Shown piece by piece: positions 7,686-15,339 of a DNA stretch of 64,000 nucleotides. The translations under genes and the position numbers were made by a program. The DNA comes from Spirosoma sp. (lineage in GTDB: Bacteria; Bacteroidota; Bacteroidia; Cytophagales; Spirosomataceae). The number at the start of each line of letters is the position of its first letter. Positions within the stretch are counted from its first letter, which is position 1. A model generated the notes under the pieces. That model was not told where the DNA came from. It saw only the letters and a list, made by a program, of their open reading frames with translations, and did no database searches. The stretch spans positions 608,203-672,202 of the forward strand of contig NZ_JAPLET010000030.1 in the NCBI RefSeq assembly GCF_026391055.1, read 5' to 3'.

Positions 7686-10559
7686 TTATTCCTCAAGCAC
7701 CTTGGCAATCAACTCCTGAATTTCGTGGTTCTCGTGCGAATGGTCGAGTTTACCCACACGGTCGTTCAGTTCTTTCAGCAGCTTTTTAGCTTCATCCGTA
7801 CCGATGGCACCAATGCGCTGAATGGTGTAGGGCAGTTGCTTGGGCAGTTTCGATTTCTGAGCCATTGCCAACGCCCGTTTCATGTCGATAGCCGCCAGCG
7901 GTTCGGAGGCATACCATACCATCAGCGGCAGGTTATGATCATCTTTATCCTGAACTTTCTGCACCAGCGCGTCCATCACGTCCCACCGCTGAGCCGGGTC
8001 TAACCGGAGCATGGCCGAAGTCAGATACAGTCGAACGAGCGCTGAGTTGTCGTTCTGTGCCAAAGCTGCAAACCGCTTCAGGGTTTCGGGCGATACGTTC
8101 TTATTCTCCGTCAACAACTGAATGGCCCAGCTCCGAACGTAGTCATTTTCGTTCGCCAGCAAATCAGTCAACTCTTTTTCCGAAAGACCTTTCGTGACGT
8201 GCAACGTCCATAACGCACGGAGCTTACGGGTCGGATCGGGATTTTTCGCCAGGATTTCCTTCAGCGCTTTGTGTACTTTTTTGTTCGGGCCGCGCTCCTG
8301 TAACAGGGTACGGGCCTGACGAACGTACCACTCGTTGGCATTCAACTGGTAATTGACCAGTTCCATGTCCGATGCTTTGGCCAAGTCGACCTGAACCCAT
8401 TTGTCGTTTTCGTTGGTGATCTTGAAAATCCGGCCCATCGTTTTGTTATGCACATCCGGGTTTGGGCTGTGACACTGGTTTTTGTCATACCAGTCGATGG
8501 CCCAGACCGAACCGCTGGGGTCGTATTTCATATTCAGCCACTGCGACCAGGAGTCGTTCATGGTCAGGAAATCCGGCTTGTGGGTAACCATATAGCCCGA
8601 CCCGGCCCGAACGGGGTGGTCGTTATTGAGCTTAGCCCCGTTGATATTGTTCATAAAAATATCGTTCCGGTATTCCTTCGGCCAGCTATCGCCCCCCAGG
8701 TAGATCATGGCTCCGGAATGGGCGTGGCCACCACCCGCCGAGGCCGATCGGAAGTTACCCGCATGGGGTCCGCGTTCACCCACCCAGTGTACGTGATCGG
8801 CGTGGGTTTTGATATCGTCGTAGGTGTAGGGGTTGAAATGCTTACCGGCCTGCCGGAAATAACGCCCGCCCTGAATCATGTTGTACATGTGCGGAATCAC
8901 GCAGGCCGTCACGAACGCATGGCCGTAATCGTTGAAATCGAGTCCCCAGGGATTGCTGGTGCCTTCAGAAAACAATTCGAACTTTTGGGTCGTGGGGTGA
9001 AACCGCCAGACACCAGCGTTCAGCTTCGTCCGTTCCGAATCGGGTGCGCCGGGTTTGCCAACGTTGGAGTGCGTAAATACCCCATGCGTACCATACAGCC
9101 AACCGTCGGGTCCCCAACGGAGGCTATTGAGTACTTCGTGGGTGTCGTCGGTGCCCCAGCCATCGAGCATTTTCTGAGGTGGGCCCAGCGGTTTGTCCGT
9201 TTTGAAATCGGTAGGAATGAACAACAGGTACGGAGCTGCACCGAGCCACACGCCCCCCATCCCTACTTCGATGCCACTGACCAGATTCAGTCCTTCGGCG
9301 AAGACCTTCCGGCTGTCCAGCGTGCCATCGCCGTTGGTGTCTTCCAGAATCAGGATGCGGTCGCGACCCTGTCCTTCCGGTGCCGGAACGGGATAGGTGT
9401 GCCCTTCAACCACCCAAAGCCGACCGCGTGGATCGAGGGTGAAACAGATGGGTTTGACAACGTCCGGTTCAGCCGCTGCCAGCGTGATTTTGAATCCTTT
9501 GGGCAGCGTCATTACCTTGGCCGCTTCGATGCCCGACAGCCCGGCATGAAGAACGGGGTCGAGGGGCGGCAGAATGATAATGTCTTTCTGGTTCAGCTCA
9601 TTCGGAAAAACGGGCCGGGTGGCATAGAACTGAAAATCATCGAAGTTGATATGCGCCAGCTTATCATTCGCGATATAGGGAATCTGCGAAATACCGGTTT
9701 CGTTGTCGATGATTCGGATGAATATGTCTTGATTCAGATACGGTTTCAAATCGACCACCACCGGCTGAAGCGTAGCCCGCCCCTGCCCGGTGCTGTGAAA
9801 AATAACTTTGTCCGTTCCGGCCTGCACGAGTTCGACCCGCGTATCCTGCAACGCCCCACCCGACACCTTGAAAGCCGCAAACGGCTGAGTGATGGTGAAC
9901 GGAACCGACGTCAACGTTCCGGTTTGTTTATAATTTACAGTCCCCCCGCTGCTCAGGAAATACTTCCCGTCGAAACCGATATGCATCTCTTTGTCGTGTA
10001 CCGGCGACGGGTCCTGATCGATGAGCGGATTCGTGAACGCATCGCCCGTAGCGGTCCAGTCGGCCAGGGTACCCGTCTCGAAGTTCAGGTTGAGGGGTTT
10101 GCCGTTCTTCATCGGCACTTGTCCGGCAACGGCCGCGGTGGTCAGCGAACCCTCTACTACTTCGAAGTTGCCGACCATGCCAGCCGCCCGGTGGCCCGGA
10201 ACCGAGCAATAATAGACATCGCTTTTATCGGCGGTAAACGTGATACTGGTACTGGCCCCTTTATCGTTGATCGACTTGCTTTTGAGTCCTAATTTCTCCA
10301 GCGAAATATCGTGCGTCATCTGCTCGCCATTGGTAATCGTAATCCGAACGCGATCGCCTTTGTTGGCCTTCAGCGTAGGGTTGCGGGCGCCATCTTTCGA
10401 GAAGTAGCCGAGCATGGTGGCCTCCATCGCATACTCGCGATCAACCTTTTCAGTGGACTGAGCAGCCGGTTTAGCTTTTGTCGATTGGGCGATGCTGTAT
10501 GGGCTGGCCAGAACGAGGACAGCGCAGACGAAAACGAGGACGATAGTGGGCCTGTTCAT
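7686..10559 (-). CDS. Cupredoxin - beta-propeller dehydrogenase-like - HEAT repeat fusion protein
   Basis: Exported multidomain protein of 957 residues. After a signal peptide (MNRPTIVLVFVCAVLVLASP..) comes a plastocyanin/auracyanin-like blue-copper domain (about 45-137) with ligands His in MTHDISLEK and Cys, His and Met in YYCSVPGHRAAGMVG. A beta-sandwich stretch (about 150-320) follows, then a propeller of the PVC-type membrane-bound dehydrogenase (Piru_Ver) group related to glucose/sorbosone dehydrogenases (about 345-720; includes RLWVVEGHTYP and DTNGDGTLD), then HEAT-like helical repeats (about 740-955). Family members often end in a cytochrome c; no CxxCH occurs here, and the copper domain may replace it as electron acceptor. 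Substrate is unknown; context suggests a sugar. Upstream is the DUF1080 gene, downstream the FG-GAP gene. Confidence 0.8.
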   Translation of the reverse strand: MNRPTIVLVFVCAVLVLASPYSIAQSTKAKPAAQSTEKVDREYAMEATMLGYFSKDGARNPTLKANKGDRVRITITNGEQMTHDISLEKLGLKSKSINDKGASTSITFTADKSDVYYCSVPGHRAAGMVGNFEVVEGSLTTAAVAGQVPMKNGKPLNLNFETGTLADWTATGDAFTNPLIDQDPSPVHDKEMHIGFDGKYFLSSGGTVNYKQTGTLTSVPFTITQPFAAFKVSGGALQDTRVELVQAGTDKVIFHSTGQGRATLQPVVVDLKPYLNQDIFIRIIDNETGISQIPYIANDKLAHINFDDFQFYATRPVFPNELNQKDIIILPPLDPVLHAGLSGIEAAKVMTLPKGFKITLAAAEPDVVKPICFTLDPRGRLWVVEGHTYPVPAPEGQGRDRILILEDTNGDGTLDSRKVFAEGLNLVSGIEVGMGGVWLGAAPYLLFIPTDFKTDKPLGPPQKMLDGWGTDDTHEVLNSLRWGPDGWLYGTHGVFTHSNVGKPGAPDSERTKLNAGVWRFHPTTQKFELFSEGTSNPWGLDFNDYGHAFVTACVIPHMYNMIQGGRYFRQAGKHFNPYTYDDIKTHADHVHWVGERGPHAGNFRSASAGGGHAHSGAMIYLGGDSWPKEYRNDIFMNNINGAKLNNDHPVRAGSGYMVTHKPDFLTMNDSWSQWLNMKYDPSGSVWAIDWYDKNQCHSPNPDVHNKTMGRIFKITNENDKWVQVDLAKASDMELVNYQLNANEWYVRQARTLLQERGPNKKVHKALKEILAKNPDPTRKLRALWTLHVTKGLSEKELTDLLANENDYVRSWAIQLLTENKNVSPETLKRFAALAQNDNSALVRLYLTSAMLRLDPAQRWDVMDALVQKVQDKDDHNLPLMVWYASEPLAAIDMKRALAMAQKSKLPKQLPYTIQRIGAIGTDEAKKLLKELNDRVGKLDHSHENHEIQELIAKVLEE

Positions 10560-10657
10560 TGAAATAAGTCGTAAGCCGGTGAATGTAAACGTGTTTATCT
10601 AGGAAACTGAATGGCTTGATTTTCTACTGATTGGGGGTGGTGTGGCAGATGTCGTGG

Positions 10658-10769
10658 TGTCGGGTCCTGGAGCGCCAGCCCGGTCAAACCCGACAAGTGA
10701 GTTTTCTCCAAACCGAAAGAATCAATTAGGTTTTGAGAAACCTCACTTGTCAGTTTTAAGAAACTGACA
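10658..10769. repeat. Three overlapping, partly exclusive hairpins
   Basis: Hairpin A pairs 10658-10665 with 10688-10695 and holds a small inner hairpin (10667-10670 with 10675-10678). Hairpin B pairs 10692-10708 with 10735-10751 (one mismatch in 17). Hairpin C pairs 10748-10756 with 10761-10769 with a four-base loop. A and B share 10692-10695, and B and C share 10748-10751, so B cannot form fully with either neighbour. On the minus strand this lies right after the DUF1080 stop and before the cupredoxin-propeller gene, where it could act as terminator or attenuator. Confidence 0.6.
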
Positions 10770-10778
10770 TCACCCTAA

Positions 10779-11432
10779 TTACAACTCCACTATTACCAAA
10801 TCGCGAAACTCGACCTGAGCGACGCCCCCGCTGTGAATCTGAACGGCAATGACGCCTTTCTGCGGAATCTTGCTGTCTTTCTCGATATAGTCGCAGGTTT
10901 TAACGCCGTTGATGTACAGCTCATGCCGGTTGCCTTTGCAGCGGATGATGTAGCTGTTCCAGCCATCTTCTTTCAGGATGTGCCGGAGCGTTCGCAGATC
11001 GCCACTCACGAGTTTTTCCCGTCGGTGTTCGTCGTACAAATCACCCCAGAACCCGTTGCCAATATCGGCCTGATAGCCTACTATTTTACCCCCTTCCAGC
11101 AAGGACCGGTACTGAATGCCACTGTTGATCATCCCCGTTTTAGGGTCACCGTGTAGCCGGAACAGGCAGCGAAATTCAAAATCACCGTATTCTTTCAGGG
11201 TGTGCAGATAGGTGTTTTCGGGTATCTTGTGCACGCCGTCACCGCTTTTAATCATACTATCGGCAACCGACCACAGCTTTTGATGGGCGGGGTCTACGGT
11301 CTTCCAGCCAGCTAGGGTTTTTCCATCGAATAACGACACCGCTTTCTCCGGCGATTGGGCAAAAACGGGTATCCCAATGAAGGCATGACCGACCACACTA
11401 AAAAGTAAATAGATTTGCCAGATTGATTTCAT
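10779..11432 (-). CDS. DUF1080 / 3-keto-disaccharide hydrolase domain protein
   Basis: Exported protein of 217 residues with a signal peptide (MKSIWQIYLLFSVVGHAFIG..) and one concanavalin/LamG-like DUF1080 domain spanning about 30-215. Typical motifs are VSLFDGKTLAGWKTV at the start, FEFRCLFRLHGDPKTGMINSG in the middle and GVIAVQIHSGGVAQVEFRDL at the end. Family members are linked to hydrolysis of 3-keto-glycosides or to carbohydrate binding and are abundant in polysaccharide-degrading Bacteroidota and Planctomycetota. It sits between the apiosidase gene (22 bases upstream) and the cupredoxin-propeller gene on one strand, consistent with a joint extracellular glycan role. Confidence 0.85.
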   Translation of the reverse strand: MKSIWQIYLLFSVVGHAFIGIPVFAQSPEKAVSLFDGKTLAGWKTVDPAHQKLWSVADSMIKSGDGVHKIPENTYLHTLKEYGDFEFRCLFRLHGDPKTGMINSGIQYRSLLEGGKIVGYQADIGNGFWGDLYDEHRREKLVSGDLRTLRHILKEDGWNSYIIRCKGNRHELYINGVKTCDYIEKDSKIPQKGVIAVQIHSGGVAQVEFRDLVIVEL

Positions 11433-11453
11433 GGTTCAATAGTCTAGTGAACA

Positions 11454-12842
11454 TTACAAAGCCGCATAGTTTTTAGCCGCATCGTCCAGTACCAGTACCC
11501 AGTCCTGACCATACCCCTGCGTAGGTGGCTTAAATTGCATGGGTTTTTGGTTATCGAACGTTCCCGCCGACTGTGTTTTTCCCGAACGCGGATCGAACCA
11601 GGTGGCGGTGATGCGCTGGCCCGAAATTTTTCCCGGATTGACCGTAAATGCCTTTCCAACAGCCGAGTAGACAAAAGCATAGTCAGTGCCTCGCGTGGCC
11701 TGAATGCGTTCGGCAGGGCCGAGATTGCCCTCCACAATGATTGACTGGTCAGGTACTCGGGCCAGCAGGGGGCGGGCCGTCATCAGGTGCCGAACGTGTT
11801 TCATTTGATTGGCACCGGGCAGATCGAGGGCTTCCTGCCAAAAAATATGCGGGTTGTTAACAGCCGGACGCTGGGCACTGTACATCTGCCAGATATCGTG
11901 GCAGCCGTACGTATGTCCATGTGCCCCCGCAAACAGATCCAGGTAGGCATAAAGCCGCACGTCATAGGCGTTGGAGGTACCCAGGTCTTTGGCATTGAAA
12001 CAAACCGGATGGTCTTCGTAAATCGGTTCGGCATCCATCGTAGGCTTCACGGGCTGATTATTGTACGACACCGTGATGTTATCGTACATGGTGTTATTGC
12101 GGCAGTGCCCGTTCTGGTGCATGTTGAAGTCAAACCAGGCATCATTCTTAAACCACTTCGATGCGCCCCCGTCGAGACCGTTGGGCTGCGGATGATAGGT
12201 CATAAGGGCTTTATCCGCCCCACCCACCGCTTCCTGAATCCCGGCCGCCATAGCTCGCCAAAGCTCTACGTCAGATGTGCCGTCTCGCGGCTGGCGGTCA
12301 CCCCCCAATACCCAAACGATGTTTTCGCGGTTTTTGTAGCGATTACCCAGGTAACGCCCATACGTTCGCGCGTTGGTCGGGTTGAAAATCTCCGGCCCCT
12401 GCCCCCATGAACTTTTAAAGACCTTGTCGCCCCAGGTTGGCAAAAAAGCAATCACAATGCCGTACTGGGCAGCTTTATCAACGATGTAATCGACGTGTTT
12501 GAAATAGGCTTCGTTGGGTTTGGTCGGGTCGTTATCCAACAGCGGCACCTCGCCATAGGGATTGGGTTCTTTCAAGCCGTCGAACTCCGCCAGCGCTACC
12601 GCCTGCACCACCGTAAATCCCTGTTCGGCTCTGCGTTTCAGGTACTGATCGGCTTCTTCACGGTTTAGCCGATGGAAAAGCTCCCAGGCTGTATCGCCAA
12701 GCCAGAAAAATGGTGTGCCGTCCTGATGAACCAGGTACCTTTTGTTATCGGATACCTTCAGGCGCCCCTTCATGAAAGGTTGTTGCGCCAACAGGAGGCC
12801 GGGCAGATAGATAAGTAAAAACAGGGCAATAAACTTCTTCAT
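11454..12842 (-). CDS. Apiosidase-like glycoside hydrolase (GH140 type, DUF4038)
   Basis: Secreted 462-residue enzyme with a signal peptide (MKKFIALFLLIYLPGLLLAQ). Residues about 25-370 form a DUF4038/apiosidase-like TIM barrel: RYLVHQDGTPFFWLGDTAWE at the start, IVWVLGGDRQPRDG in the middle and TMDAEPIYEDHP with an acidic residue placed as in the catalytic pair. The last 90 or so residues match the collagen-binding-like C-terminal domain found with it (FDPRSGKTQSAGTF). Characterised GH140 enzymes release D-apiose from rhamnogalacturonan II side chains. The divergent neighbour at 12985 resembles D-apionate lactonase, which supports apiose as substrate. The DUF1080 gene lies 21 bases downstream. 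Confidence 0.8.
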   Translation of the reverse strand: MKKFIALFLLIYLPGLLLAQQPFMKGRLKVSDNKRYLVHQDGTPFFWLGDTAWELFHRLNREEADQYLKRRAEQGFTVVQAVALAEFDGLKEPNPYGEVPLLDNDPTKPNEAYFKHVDYIVDKAAQYGIVIAFLPTWGDKVFKSSWGQGPEIFNPTNARTYGRYLGNRYKNRENIVWVLGGDRQPRDGTSDVELWRAMAAGIQEAVGGADKALMTYHPQPNGLDGGASKWFKNDAWFDFNMHQNGHCRNNTMYDNITVSYNNQPVKPTMDAEPIYEDHPVCFNAKDLGTSNAYDVRLYAYLDLFAGAHGHTYGCHDIWQMYSAQRPAVNNPHIFWQEALDLPGANQMKHVRHLMTARPLLARVPDQSIIVEGNLGPAERIQATRGTDYAFVYSAVGKAFTVNPGKISGQRITATWFDPRSGKTQSAGTFDNQKPMQFKPPTQGYGQDWVLVLDDAAKNYAAL

Positions 12843-12984
12843 ACGGGTTAGAAACAGCCTGATTAATTCGCACAGTGCAACAAATCAAATTTTGACTTTG
12901 AGATGAAAAACTGTGACAATAAAAGGCAGAAACAGTCCGCTGCTTACTCCTAAGCACGATGCATAATACATTAAATCTACTAGC

Positions 12985-14490
12985 ATGCCCTACCACTTAC
13001 ACGCTGGCCTTATACACGTTCGCTACGAAAACGGATTTCTGCGTTACCTGTCGGTTAACGATACCGAAATCGTTCGAATGATCTACTTCGCCATTCGCGA
13101 CCACAACTGGCTTACGGCCGCGTTGACGCTGTCTGATGAGGTGATTGAGCAAACCAATAACTCGTTCACAATTCGGTACGACTGGCATACCGATGATCTC
13201 GGTATTCAGATGACGGGGCAGGTTTCGATTCAGGGAGACGCTGACGGGACGGTTAGGGTCGATTGGTCGGGCAAAGCCCTGAATACCTTCCGAAAAAACC
13301 GGGTTGGCTTGTGCGTGCTGCATCCGATTGAAGGCGTTTCGGGACAACCCGCTACGTTGATCGCCCCGGACGGAGAGCGTACGAACGGGTATTTCCCTAC
13401 CTTCATCAGCCCGCACCAGCCCTTTCTGAATATCCAGTCGATGCGCTGGAAACCGGCATCCGACCGTACCTGGCAGCTTGATTTTTCGGGCGATGTATTC
13501 GAAACGGAGGATCAGCGCAACTGGACCGATGCATCGTTCAAGACCTATTCAACACCACTTTCCCTACCCTTCCCGGTTACGGTACAGCCGGGCGATACCT
13601 TCCGGCATCGCATTGTATTCAGTCAATCGAAGCAGGAAATTACAGCCGAACCAGGACTCATTGAGCCAGTACAAACGGCGGGCATCGCGACCAGAGCCAA
13701 ACCGCGCATCGGCGTTGGACAGCGCACCGATGGCCCGCCCCTGACGACTACCGAAGCGGCCTTACTGCAAAAACTTAACCTCTCGCACCTGCGGGCCGAT
13801 GTGTTCTTTAGCCTGCCCGACTGGCAAACCAGGCTGACCAACGCCATCGCCGATGCCAACCAGTTGCGGGTTCCGCTTGAACTGGCCGTGTTTTTCGGCA
13901 ATGAATCGGTCGGTGAACTACATCGGTTGCAGCAATTTTTACAGATCGAGACCATTGCCGTTCAGTCCATCATCCTGTACGATGCCGAGACGCTCACTAC
14001 TTCCAATGAACTCCTACAGGCGCTTGTTCCGGTCTTGCGTGCCAGCTGGCCGGGCGTTTTGATTGGGGGCGGCACGGACGACAATTTTGCCGAGCTGAAT
14101 CGGAATCCGTTCGACTTTACGCTGGTCGATTTCGTGGCATACTCGGTAAATCCGCAAGTTCATGCGTTCGACGATCTTACTTTACTGGAAAACATTGCCG
14201 GACAGGTCGAAACCGTTTTATCGGCCCGGCATTTGAGCGGTGGTAAGCCCGTTCATATTTCGCCCGTAACATTACGGCTACGCTTTACAACCCGCGCCGG
14301 AGCCGCCACCGAACGCCTGAACCAACCCGCCGACCCACGCCAAACCACCGACTTCGGCGCCGACTGGACCCGCCGAAGCCTACAGGCGCTCACCAGGGCG
14401 GGCGTTGCGTCGATTACGTATTACCAATCGCATGGGCCAACTGGACTGGTGAACGGCGATGTCATATATCCATTGGCTAGTGTTCTGTAG
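12985..14490 (+). CDS. D-apionate lactonase-like protein (ApnL family)
   Basis: The 501-residue protein has no signal peptide, so it is probably cytoplasmic. The beginning (HVRYENGFLRYLSVNDTEI, then VRMIYFAIRDHNW) and the segment FKTYSTPLSLPFPVTVQPGD resemble the N-terminal beta domain of ApnL lactonases; a TIM-barrel-like part follows from about residue 230 (LSHLRADVFFSLPD, then FTLVDFVAYSVNPQVHAFDD) and a short C-terminal domain ends the protein. ApnL opens D-apionolactone to D-apionate after oxidation of apiose. I recognise the family from memory, not from a search. It is divergent from the apiosidase-like gene with 142 bases between, and its stop codon sits in a palindrome. Confidence 0.6.
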   Translation: MPYHLHAGLIHVRYENGFLRYLSVNDTEIVRMIYFAIRDHNWLTAALTLSDEVIEQTNNSFTIRYDWHTDDLGIQMTGQVSIQGDADGTVRVDWSGKALNTFRKNRVGLCVLHPIEGVSGQPATLIAPDGERTNGYFPTFISPHQPFLNIQSMRWKPASDRTWQLDFSGDVFETEDQRNWTDASFKTYSTPLSLPFPVTVQPGDTFRHRIVFSQSKQEITAEPGLIEPVQTAGIATRAKPRIGVGQRTDGPPLTTTEAALLQKLNLSHLRADVFFSLPDWQTRLTNAIADANQLRVPLELAVFFGNESVGELHRLQQFLQIETIAVQSIILYDAETLTTSNELLQALVPVLRASWPGVLIGGGTDDNFAELNRNPFDFTLVDFVAYSVNPQVHAFDDLTLLENIAGQVETVLSARHLSGGKPVHISPVTLRLRFTTRAGAATERLNQPADPRQTTDFGADWTRRSLQALTRAGVASITYYQSHGPTGLVNGDVIYPLASVL

Positions 14491-14513
14491 TACCGACCGT
14501 CGGTACTACAGAA
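14483..14513. terminator. 31-base near-perfect palindrome over the lactonase stop codon
   Basis: Arms 14483-14497 and 14499-14513 are exact reverse complements around a single central base. The TAG stop of the lactonase gene (14488-14490) lies inside. It is probably a transcription end signal, though a protein-binding site is possible given the nearly continuous symmetry. Confidence 0.6.
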
Positions 14514-14573
14514 CGGTCGCAATACACCCGCTCTTTGTCGGTTTCACACTGCCTTTACGAAAGGCTCATACCG

Positions 14574-14581
14574 TACTTTTG
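14574..14581 (+). promoter_or_regulatory. Candidate -7 box for the VOC gene
   Basis: TACTTTTG matches TAnnTTTG, 23 bases before the ATG at 14605. The upstream -33 position is poor (no TTG). Confidence 0.35.
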
Positions 14582-14604
14582 TCTGAACATAACTCGTAAA
14601 CAAC

Positions 14605-15048
14605 ATGCCGAAGATCACGACATTCCTGACCTTTAACAACCAGGCCGAAGAAGCCGCAACCTTGTACACATCCATCTTCAAAAATTCAAAAATCATCCAG
14701 ATTCGACGCTTACCTACGGGGCCCGTTATGTCGGTCAGTTTTGAGCTGGATGGGCGGGAGTTTATAGCCATGAACGGCGGGCCGTCTTTTACATTCTCCT
14801 TGGGTACTTCGCTCTTCGTTCACTGCGATACACAGGAGGAAGTTGACATGTACTGGGACAAACTGACAGAGGGTGGCGAGCCGGGCCAATGTGGCTGGCT
14901 AAAGGATAAGTTCGGTGTCTCCTGGCAAATTGTCCCCGAAGCCCTCGGCCGACTATTGGGCGACAAAGACCCCGAAAAAGCTAAACGCGCGATGCAGGCT
15001 ATGTTGCAAATGACGAAGATCGATACGAAAGTGCTGGAAGAAGCGTAG
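14605..15048 (+). CDS. VOC superfamily protein, PhnB-like
   Basis: Vicinal-oxygen-chelate fold protein of 147 residues, of the PhnB/3-demethylubiquinone-methyltransferase-like group. Typical features are PKITTFLTFNNQAEEAATLY at the start, the strand LDGREFIAMNGGP, LFVHCDTQEEVDMYWDKL, and GQCGWLKDKFGVSWQIVP near the end, which is diagnostic for the family. Despite the old name these proteins are not shown to be methyltransferases; function is unknown. It is a single gene after the lactonase palindrome with its own likely promoter. Confidence 0.85.
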   Translation: MPKITTFLTFNNQAEEAATLYTSIFKNSKIIQIRRLPTGPVMSVSFELDGREFIAMNGGPSFTFSLGTSLFVHCDTQEEVDMYWDKLTEGGEPGQCGWLKDKFGVSWQIVPEALGRLLGDKDPEKAKRAMQAMLQMTKIDTKVLEEA

Positions 15049-15220
15049 CGTGAGCCGACGACTTTATGTATCTGTTCCCTACTCGACTTGTCTGTTACAT
15101 CATCAAAGACCTGTTCAGGGTTTCACGTCTTCTGCTAAATATTGCTTTATGGGTCTATCGGCACATCCTGCACGTACTCAATTGACGCCACTATAATCTA
15201 TACAAACCGCAGGCATGGTT

Positions 15221-15275
15221 ATTTTTTCCAGTCGTTGGGCATAGTCATAGATTATGCCCAACGACTGGAAAAAAT
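15221..15275. repeat. 23-bp perfect inverted repeat between convergent genes
   Basis: Arms 15221-15243 and 15253-15275 are exact reverse complements with a nine-base loop; both ends carry T or A runs, so on either strand the stem is followed by a U-tract. It is a strong bidirectional terminator candidate for the VOC gene and the convergent ABC transporter gene. Confidence 0.75.
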
Positions 15276-15277
15276 CG

Positions 15278-15313
15278 AAAAGGGCGGAGATCCTAACGAC
15301 CTTCGCCCTTTTT
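15278..15313 (-). terminator. Intrinsic terminator of the ABC transporter gene
   Basis: A second hairpin pairs the aaaagggcg side (about 15278-15287) with cgccctttt (about 15304-15313), followed on either strand by a T-rich run. It lies 27 bases after the transporter stop codon. Together with the longer palindrome at 15221-15275 it gives two stacked end signals. Confidence 0.6.
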
Positions 15314-15339
15314 AATTCGTACATCTAAACCCGTAGATC

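Noticed and set aside
8448..10292. 614-codon open frame on the plus strand
   Set aside because: It is antisense to the well-supported cupredoxin-propeller gene and has no domain; a shadow of GC-rich codons.
11787..12410. 207-codon plus-strand frame
   Set aside because: Antisense to the apiosidase-like gene, no family features.
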